Position numbers and translations under genes: made by a program
Part shown: one piece after another, positions 58,901-64,000 of the stretch
How positions within the stretch are numbered: the stretch's first letter is position 1
Layout of the letters: every line of letters starts with the position of its first letter
Source: Beroe forskalii
Taxonomy: Eukaryota; Ctenophora; Nuda; Beroida; Beroidae
DNA length: 64,000 bases
Assembly: GCA_011033025.1 (NCBI GenBank)
Contig: WFMF01000394.1
Span: forward strand, 103,921-167,920
Direction of reading: 5' to 3'
The notes under the pieces: model-generated
The model's database searches: none
What the model saw: only the letters and a program-made list of their open reading frames with translations
Told to the model about the DNA's origin: nothing

Positions 58901-61417
58901 TCGTTTTTATGTCCCTAACACGTGCTCTCCAGTACTACATGAGCTAAGGGGCAGTAAATTTTCTCCAATTTCGCGTTTTCGATTTAATTTGAAGGTAGAG
59001 CAAGTGTCAATATACTATGGGGTAAATGGCTGCTGTGAAGTTATCAATTAAAGATGGCTCTGCTCCATTTAATATGTGTTAGATTTATCATTGAATTTAC
59101 TGGGTCCAGTGGGGCAAATTATTTGATAAATCACAAAGACTTCTGTTTGAAATAATACCGCTGTTTCAACCGTTATTGAGCACGAAATAAGAGATGTAAT
59201 TTGATTTATGACTTAAAAAGTTGAAAGCAAACGTGTAATTCAAGTGAATAAAATCTGGCTGTGATTTCGGCATCATAATCGGATTTTCGCATATTGTACG
59301 ACTTTTTGGAAAGGGCCCCAAAACTTATTTCCATAATTACATATTCATAAGAATTAATTCATTGGAATAAATCGAATTAGTAATCATATTTCAAAAATCA
59401 CTTGTTCAATTAATTAATATGTATTACTAATTCCGGTTTTCGCTCGAAAATGACCCGGTTTATCCAAATTTAAATCGTGACCCTTCACCTGATAAGGACT
59501 TAGGACATTTATATAAATTGTTTAAAACATCAAGTGCTTTTATTATGATAAATTATAATTTTCTTCGCTTTAATTCGACCACTTAATAATTGAATTACAG
59601 ATAAAAGCATACCAAAACATAATTTTTATTAAATCATTTCACACCACCTGCGTTTAGCCGGCCTGCGAATAACGCCATTATCATAACTTAAGTGTCTAAA
59701 ATATGATTAATTTTAATATGGTTTTCTCATTTTATGATTATGAGCTAATTAAGATTCATCATTGCAATCTAAAATAACCAAATGTGATGAATCGATGATA
59801 TTAACTAGCATTATTGATGAATAAACTTGCATATTTTGTAATATTCAACAAAATTAAAACCTTAAGTAAAGGCAACCACGTGCTACCAGCTGAGATGTCT
59901 TATTTTATTTCGCCTGTTTAATTCCTCAGTAATTAATGCGACACTTAAATTGTGTACCACCTGATTTGTGCGACTTTGGAAAGCTCGTATTAATTTACTG
60001 CACTAAGGACTTAAGGGCGGGGGGGTCAACCCTTATATTAGGGTTGACCCCCCCCCCCCTACATTATTAATATGCTCATTGTCGGCAGTTGACAGACCCT
60101 CGTGAGAATCAGCTGACGCCAGCTGCTTCGTGGCTGGCGTCAGCGGGTCATTCATCGTACGACAAATATGCTCAGTATGAGAATCGCACTTAGCAAGCCT
60201 TCATTTCATCCTGTTTAAAACAAACCATTGACATATATCCCCACCCCCAGGTTCCTGCAAACGATGGCCCAGCTGCAGTCCATGGGACAGATGACCAACT
60301 TCCGTGCCTCTTCCTCCTCCACCCCCTCGTCCGCTGTCACGACCACCACCACCTCCTCCCCGTCCCCCCTCGCCGCCACTCCCGCCCTGACAACCTCTCC
60401 CGTACCCCTCCCCTCGCCGGTACGTCCACTAATCACATTGGAGTATTGTAGTCATGTGATAACAGTTTAAACCAATCACAGTGGAGTATTGTATCCACGT
60501 GATCAAAACAATCACGCGCTGATGGCCAATGTCATGAAGATTTCGGGTTTTAACGGGTACCTAATTCTCTAATTATGAGCGATCCCTGGATTTTCCAATC
60601 CCTTTTTTCGCTTTTCTTTTTCTATCAGTCATGGAGCAGCCTCAGTCAATCATGAGAGTATTATTAATCCAATGATAAAGTAATATTAACAAATCCTCGT
60701 GGTATTAATAACTTAATAAGCCCCCATATTCGCACAGTATTACATACACCCACACACCCTACGATATTACACGTATCTGTATTTAAAGACCAATCACGAG
60801 TGGCCTCCTTACACTTTAGCCAATGACTTCACGGCATTTTGGTCATGTGACAGTCCCTCAAGTTTTCCTATGTATGTATTTTTGATTAATCAGGTATCTA
60901 CTTAGGGATTTTATGGGCCCTGTATTTTCATACGTGTGCATCTTGATCAAATTATTACGCTCAACTTATAACTGGTTAATAATGACGTCATTTTCATGTT
61001 TTAGAATATTGAATTTATGCCGTGATTTCCGTGTGTTTGGCTAGTAGTGGCAACAAGCTGCCTATTTTTCGACTGGCTGGCAATTTGCCAATTGTTAAGT
61101 AAGGGTAAGGCAAGTTGGAAATTTTCATAAATTGTTGAATTTCAAATAGAACCACCAAACGAGACACCTAACCACCTAATTAGGGAACAAAATCGGGAAA
61201 TTAAGTCTTATGTAATTTTATCACGTGAAGTATATCTTTCAAATAAAACTATCTTTTATTCTTTTGCATTTCAATCAATAAATAAATTGTTCTTCAGGCA
61301 GCGGATATCAACGTGATAGACACCTCGTCCCCGCAGTCTGTGGACAACCAGAAGAGTATTGAGATGCTCCGGAGCAAGGCTAAGGAGTTCGCCTCCGCGA
61401 TGGGGGTAAAGTCCTGA
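43814..61417 (+). CDS. Paired-like homeobox transcription factor with octapeptide and OAR motifs, eight exons
   Basis: Exons: 43814-43966, 44193-44316, 54136-54221, 55200-55295, 55489-55631, 56822-56908, 60251-60419, 61298-61417. All phases agree and give 325 aa. YNIEGLLGF (31-39) resembles the octapeptide/eh1 motif that recruits Groucho corepressors. The homeodomain spans residues 108-167, with [13 protein letters not shown] in helix 2 and [16 protein letters not shown] in helix 3 (Q50, N51, R53). A Ser/Thr/Pro/Ala-rich linker follows, then a C-terminal OAR motif [12 protein letters not shown] (from residue 306). Q50 plus OAR places it in the PRD-like class, near the Arx/Otp/Drgx/Prrx groups by eye; I cannot assign a family. 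Introns interrupt the homeodomain after residues 14 and 46; the second is a common PRD-class site. A nuclear DNA-binding developmental regulator is expected. The acceptor of exon 3 (GCGGAG|AA) was chosen by phase and is weak; further 5' exons are possible. Confidence 0.95.
44308..44565 (+). repeat. Tandem repeat grown from the exon 2 splice donor
   Basis: Homeobox exon 2 ends AAATCTG|GTGAGTAGTTGTTAGT. About six degenerate copies follow directly, such as AGATCCGGTCAGTAGTTGTA and AAATCTGGTTAGTAGTTGTT. Each covers the exon end and donor. Only the first retains a full GTGAGT consensus. Confidence 0.87.
44570..45690. other. Intron 2, unstructured AT-rich part
   Basis: No exon-like segment recognised. 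Short open frames on both strands lack similarity to known domains. Confidence 0.5.
45690..45775. promoter_or_regulatory. CCAAT/E-box cluster in intron 2
   Basis: AATCACGTGACATC, TCTGATTGGTCCTTG and TTTGATTGGTCGCC lie within 70 bases, the same trio as at 27600 and 35180. Confidence 0.4.
46120..46885 (-). mobile_element. Pogo-like (Tc1/mariner superfamily) DNA transposon remnant, 766 bp
   Basis: Terminal inverted repeats start CCTTAGTACCAGAAATATAG and are about 25 bases long, with extra internal GACTAGATATTAAGGCGA words at both ends. Flanking TA at 46118-46119 and 46886-46887 is the expected duplication for this superfamily. The interior keeps a C-terminal transposase fragment on the minus strand. 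At 766 bp it is too short for an autonomous element, so it is an internal-deletion derivative. Confidence 0.88.
46328..46666 (-). pseudogene. Truncated pogo/jerky-type transposase, C-terminal part
   Basis: A minus-strand frame of about 110 residues begins with [15 protein letters not shown], matching the T-H-x-L-Q-P-L-D-x-S/T-V-N-K signature near the end of the DDE_1 domain of Tigger/jerky/pogo transposases. [15 protein letters not shown] and [13 protein letters not shown] follow, also typical of the family C terminus. The DNA-binding half and most catalytic residues are absent. The frame is open but cannot encode an active enzyme. Confidence 0.85.
46890..47550. other. Intron 2 spacer with CRE-unit remnants
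   Basis: Reverse or degenerate CRE-unit copies at about 46890-46935 and 47185-47225 (CCATGATAATGACGTCACCT). No exon. Confidence 0.5.
47556..47932 (+). repeat. 32-bp minisatellite with one CCAAT box per unit
   Basis: About twelve units of TGATTGGGTGGTCTTTGCAT then CGTACTGCGCGC. Because 32 is not divisible by three, long minus-strand frames run through it with a 32-residue periodicity, but they are an artefact of the missing stop codons. Confidence 0.93.
47935..49000. other. Intron 2 spacer
   Basis: It contains a CCGGTTAACCGG-type run (about 48050-48160) and otherwise no recognised structure or exon. Confidence 0.5.
49005..49235 (+). repeat. CCAATCAG tandem repeat followed by a GTGTTGTGAGATA repeat
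   Basis: Four CCAATCAG-bearing units of about 35 bases (AACCAATCAGAGAACAGTAT with TAATAACCAATT spacers) run to 49145. A second short repeat of AAGTGTTGTGAGAT-like units then continues to about 49225. Confidence 0.82.
49240..51220. other. Intron 2 AT-rich spacer
   Basis: Degenerate CRE-unit pair at 49845-49890. Otherwise AT-rich with no exon seen. Confidence 0.5.
51225..51425. repeat. Degenerate CACGTG-bearing repeat
   Basis: Imperfect units ATTAAAACGTCACAAATTTA and ATTAACACGTGACAT recur about five times. They carry AACACGTGA, GACACGTGACA, AACACGTGGTA, AACACGTGATT and GTCACGTGATT. Dense E-box content; function unknown. Confidence 0.7.
51790..51970 (+). repeat. CRE-containing unit copy plus CCAAT sites
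   Basis: GATGACGTCATTATCATAGC, then GTTGTGAGTTGATGACGTTG, closely matches 21908-21972. It is followed by TCCAATCACGGG and GACCAATCAGCGCAC. Confidence 0.75.
51975..53800. other. Intron 2, mixed spacer with CCAAT/E-box cluster
   Basis: At 52985-53080 are CACCAATCAGGTGC, TTAGTCACGTGCTC, CACCAATCAGCGCGC and TGTCACGTGCCC. ATTGG sites continue to 53280. A CRE-unit copy is at 53350-53395. No exon recognised. Confidence 0.5.
53815..54135 (+). repeat. Repeats ending at the exon 3 splice acceptor
   Basis: CTTGTGTTTAGAC with AAAAAACCACCCTTT and ATATTTCCTTGTGTT recurs three to four times between 53815 and 54130. The last copy reads into the acceptor region of the first homeodomain exon. The 3' splice region seems to have been locally multiplied. 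Confidence 0.75.
54136..55631 (+). CDS. Homeodomain exons 3-5
   Basis: Exon 3 (54136-54221) encodes the N-terminal arm and the start of helix 1, [12 protein letters not shown]. Exon 4 (55200-55295) runs from [12 protein letters not shown] to EARVQ. Exon 5 (55489-55631) begins [15 protein letters not shown] and continues into an Asn/Ala-rich tail. Residue 56 of the homeodomain is His where PRD-class proteins usually have Trp or Phe. Confidence 0.95.
54225..55195. other. Intron 3
   Basis: AT-rich, with a short duplication (GTGAAACTTTTTAATTAACATA twice at 54632-54710, described here in words as two 30-base copies). No exon. Confidence 0.5.
56130..56210 (+). repeat. CRE-containing unit copy in intron 5
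   Basis: AATGACGTCATTTTCATGGA, then AACGTTGATGACGTTGAACT, then GTCTATTTTTCTCGTGCG. It includes the CTATTT tail shared with 21908 and 22348. Confidence 0.78.
56912..57035 (+). repeat. 31-bp tandem repeat just after the exon 6 donor
   Basis: Three to four copies of TTCAATGATTTGAGATTATT then TCAATCTC start within about 10 bases of the GTAAGT donor of homeobox exon 6. Confidence 0.85.
57040..58840. other. Intron 6, first part
   Basis: CRE-unit copy at 57762-57800 (AGTGACGTCATTATCAGGGG, then TTACAATGGTG). A GGGTTTTCCAGTTATTGC triplication at 58322-58375. No exon. Confidence 0.55.
58848..58935. promoter_or_regulatory. CCAAT/E-box cluster in intron 6
   Basis: CAGCCAATAAGCGCTC, ACTCACGTGATATCC, CAGCCAATCACGATCG and TAACACGTGCTC lie within 85 bases, again combining two CCAAT and two CACGTG elements. 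Confidence 0.4.
60019..60056. repeat. Perfect hairpin GGGGTCAACCCT / AGGGTTGACCCC
   Basis: Fifteen-base arms with a five-base loop, ending in a run of about 13 C. It lies 195 bases before exon 7. It is too short and GC-rich to classify. Confidence 0.8.
60436..60855. promoter_or_regulatory. CCAAT/E-box sites in intron 7
   Basis: A duplicated segment with CACATTGGAGTATTGTAGTC and ACCAATCACAGTGGAGTATT-like copies, each followed by an ATGTGAT/ACGTGAT E-box (60436-60510). Then ACCAATCACGAG, AGCCAATGAC and GGTCATGTGACAG at 60790-60855. Confidence 0.4.
60976..61035 (+). repeat. CRE-containing unit copy in intron 7
   Basis: AATGACGTCATTTTCATG, then TTTTAGAATATTGAATTTAT, then GCCGTGATTTCC. It retains the spacing of the family. 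Confidence 0.72.
61298..61417 (+). CDS. Homeobox gene last coding exon: OAR motif
   Basis: Encodes the C-terminal 39 residues ending AMGVKS and a [20 protein letters not shown] matches the OAR pattern S-I-x-x-L-R-x-K-A-x-E, which modulates activity in Otp, Aristaless and Rax type proteins. A strong donor follows 31 bases after the stop (61449). Confidence 0.92.
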   Translation, partial: AADINVIDTSSPQSVDNQKSIEMLRSKAKEFASAMGVKS

Positions 61418-61632
61418 GCAGCGGCTGTAGCGCATCTTCACTGAGCTGGTAAGTAAAAGTTTTTAAACGCAGCAGGTTTTGGGAATTTTTCCGCGTTTTG
61501 GCAGTGTAATACGAATAGTTTTTCAAAAAACTAAAAAGGATTTGGTCGTGATGGTCCGCAGCTCTGTGAAATCATCAATAGTCGATGTTTTTTAAAAATT
61601 TGTATAATTTTCAAGCTCTTATCTTCCCGTAG

Positions 61633-61847
61633 GTCTCTGTGGGACGTAAAACTAAAACGATCGAAAATGAAAGCTTCGCATTTGGATGAACTTGACTAGT
61701 GGCGAGGAACCGACACTGATGAGAAGATGCAAACAGAAGTACAAGAGATTGCGGGATGCTGATAGAATGTATGAAGAGTGGCGCGCGCTCAACGCACGTG
61801 CAGCTAAGAACTTAAAGCAAATATTGAGGGCATTCAAACCCCACTGA
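61633..61847 (+). other. Candidate 3' exon with a small open reading frame
   Basis: A donor CTG|GTAAGT (61449) just after the homeobox stop and an acceptor CTTCCCGTAG (ending 61632) could splice in this segment. It contains a 53-codon frame from the ATG at 61686, rich in Arg, Lys and Ala (CKQKYKRLRDADRMYEEWRA), with helix-forming composition. I recognise no family. It may be a 3' UTR exon, or an exon of an unrelated downstream gene. Confidence 0.4.
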
Positions 61848-62072
61848 TCTGGCTGGTTTTATGATTATAATTGATAGGTGAAAGACCAAAGAATGTTTAA
61901 TTTCCGGATTCCCACTTTGATTCGCCAGTTTTATTTTCGTTTCATGACATAAACATTTTATCTTTTAATCAAAGGTCGATATTAAAAGCATGGACAACTC
62001 GTGTCGGGCTAATTCGAGCACTTTAAGGACCGAGGCTACCAAAACCCACCCGAAACCTACCCAAAAAACCAC

Positions 62073-62173
62073 GGAACCATCTGAACCAACTCATTAGGGT
62101 TAAGATTAGAATTAGGGTTATAACCCTAATTCTAATCTTAAAGTTAACCCTAATGAGTCGGTTCAGATTGTTC
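62073..62173. repeat. 100-bp near-perfect palindrome with TTAGGG units
   Basis: The left arm GGAACCATCTGAACCAACTC, ATTAGGGTTAAGATTAGAAT, TAGGGTTA mirrors the right arm TAACCCTA ... GAGTCGGTTCAGATTGTTCC. The arms differ at only a few positions and meet without a loop. It is a foldback element or a recent inverted duplication. Confidence 0.88.
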
Positions 62174-62179
62174 CGCTAT

Positions 62180-63200
62180 AGCAAATGGGTTTGAAAAGGT
62201 TAGGGTGTCCAGTGGTTACACATTTCAGTAAATTTTACCTCTTTCGAGCTGGGTTTGGGCTATTTTGATATTTTCAAACAATATTTTCTACTGGTTTTGG
62301 GTGGATTTTGGGTCGTTCCAAGTGGTTCCTGCTTTTAGTGCCAACGTTTAATTTACATAATGAACTATTGCTGACGCTGAATTCAGTAAAGATTTTCATG
62401 TGTTTTTTCATCTCACTCCATCCATCATCATATTTCTTAGATATTTCTACGTTCTTGTTGAACCGATCGGAAATGTATGATGTACGATTTTTAAGGGTCT
62501 CATTATATTTTATTTTGATAGAGTGTAGGGTTAGACTCCAGTCTTACAGCATCTTAAATTTTTACATCAATCTGAAATTTTGCCGTTCTCCTAAATGTAA
62601 AAAAAACTTATTTGAATTTTGACACCTTATAAATTTCATGCTTCCAATTCAACCGCAGCTTGCATTTGTCACTATTCAACTTCATTGAATTAGAATTGAA
62701 TTTTTAGGGAGTATTTTTAGGGTTTTCGCACTCGGAAAGTCGATTTATTTTTCAAGAACAAACATCATACCAATTCATCAATATGAGACAATATAAATTC
62801 GTTGATCAAAACTGAGTCACTCATATTCATCATCGCAGTTCATTGTCATATTGCCAATCTTTAAAACCATTTCGTTATGTCATTGTGAGTTTGAATCGAA
62901 TATTCAAATTTCAATATGATATTGATATTATCAATGATAATTAATTTAAAAGGATATCTATACCTTATGCCTATTATACCTTGTCTTTTTAAAGTAATTA
63001 TTTCATTAGTTGAGCTTTATTTCGAGACAATTGTCTCGTTTTTATGTTGTTATTTTGACTATATATTTATTGTAGCGAATTGATTATTATTTGTGATTTG
63101 ATGCACAGTACGAAATTGTTTAAATTATCTTAAAAACTTCGAAGTGGCAGTGGTACTGGTTGATACCGCTCACCGTTTTCGGCCCTCTTAATTTCCTTGT
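62180..63200. other. Gene-free AT-rich region downstream of the homeobox gene
   Basis: No exon recognised; short open frames only. Confidence 0.5.
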
Positions 63201-63204
63201 CTGA

Positions 63205-63880
63205 CGCGCGCGAAGGGGCTTAGGTTAACCTAAACTAGGAACCTGGTTTCATACACAGAGTGCGCGGCAAGCATTGCCCTATTCTGCGGCGCGCACGTAA
63301 GCGTCACTTCCTAAGCCCGCATATGGCATAGGTGTGTGTACGCGCCGCGCGCTTCCCTACGCGCCGCGCGAGCCACACAGGGATATACGTGTTTAGCAAA
63401 TGTTTAGCAAAAGCGTCACCTAATCAGGTGCTAACTATTTAACGCCGAAGGGGGTTTGAGGAATGAAATCGTAGGATGTTACACTATAACTACCCTCGCG
63501 CGCGCGGCGCAACGCTCCAGTGTTCCACATTCGGAAGTCACTTTGCGCCTTCGGTTGCTAAACACGTATATCCGTAGGTGGCTCGCGGCGCCTTCCCCGC
63601 GCGGGGAAGCGCGTACACACGCCTATGCGGGCTTAGGAACGCCTTCGGCTGCGTCCTCGAGGAGTGAAACTCGGACGGCGTGATCCGCGCGCGAAAGAGG
63701 GCTCTGGTTAGAGTAATTACACGTAAGCATCTAGTAATGGGTTAGATAAACTACTTTATACATAAAATTTGAGGAAAAATAAGTAAAGAAACATGCACAT
63801 TGCACAATCTAAACTTTTTGGACCTTATAAATTTGTTGCTAAACACGTATATCCCTATGCGGGCTTAAGAAATAAATTTG
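63205..63880. mobile_element. Cluster of the GC-rich TTGCTAAACACGTATATCC foldback repeat
   Basis: Forward module at about 63308-63400 (CCTAAGCCCGCATATGGCAT ... GATATACGTGTTTAGCAA). Reverse module at 63553-63640 (TTGCTAAACACGTATATCCG ... CCTATGCGGGCTTAGG). A collapsed copy at 63837-63872, where TTGCTAAACACGTATATCCC is joined directly to TATGCGGGCTTA, lacks the GC-rich centre. Same family as 10812-11185. Confidence 0.75.
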
Positions 63881-64000
63881 TTATACGTGTTGTTTTGCCA
63901 CGTGTTTTGTTTGTTCGCGCTTGCGCGCATATAAATAGAAAAATAAGGCTCCGTAACAACGTAGCAAAACAAAACCTGGGTAATTCAGATGACATGTCTG

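Noticed and set aside
1-64000. tRNA, rRNA, CRISPR or bacterial-type operon features
   Set aside because: I found no cloverleaf with a GGTTCGAATCC-type T arm, no rRNA-like conserved segment and no regularly spaced palindromic array. The regular arrays are direct minisatellites in a eukaryotic context.

Overview
This window looks like a piece of an invertebrate animal nuclear genome. The evidence is three multi-exon genes with GT-AG introns (about 120 bp to 10 kb), long AT-rich non-coding stretches, and many short non-autonomous transposons and minisatellites. I cannot name the phylum. The proteins are recognisable but divergent, which suggests a fast-evolving lineage. All three genes are on the + strand; I found no tRNA, rRNA or CRISPR array.

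Layout. 1-7.5 kb: no gene. It holds dispersed repeats and a large composite mobile element (about 4.6-6.1 kb) with a 74-bp array, a TATA-like box and a 44-bp minisatellite. 7.56-9.76 kb: a complete seven-exon secreted SOUL/heme-binding protein gene (222 aa). 9.8-12.2 kb: intergenic, with a GC-rich foldback element. 12.18-17.68 kb: an eleven-exon divergent MTMR9-type myotubularin pseudophosphatase gene (about 509 aa). A second, inverted copy of the composite element sits in its fourth intron. 18-43.8 kb: a gene desert with several small terminal-inverted-repeat elements, a possible orphan exon, many short repeats and clusters of CCAAT, E-box and CRE sequences. 43.81-61.42 kb: an eight-exon paired-like homeobox gene (325 aa) with an N-terminal octapeptide-like motif, a Q50 homeodomain split by two introns, and a C-terminal OAR motif. 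Its 10-kb second intron holds a pogo-like DNA transposon remnant. 61.6-64 kb: a possible extra 3' exon, a long palindrome and a second cluster of the GC-rich foldback repeat.

The genes have no evident pathway in common. What ties the window together is its repeat biology. First, exon edges (splice donors, a start-codon region, a stop codon) are repeatedly found inside small local tandem duplications. Second, a 36-bp unit containing TGACGTCA is scattered at more than 30 sites. Third, CCAATCA and CACGTG sequences recur together in many non-coding clusters, and four minisatellites with unrelated units each carry one CCAAT/ATTGG core per unit. The non-coding sequence around the homeobox gene is dense in these sites, but whether any of them is regulatory is inference.
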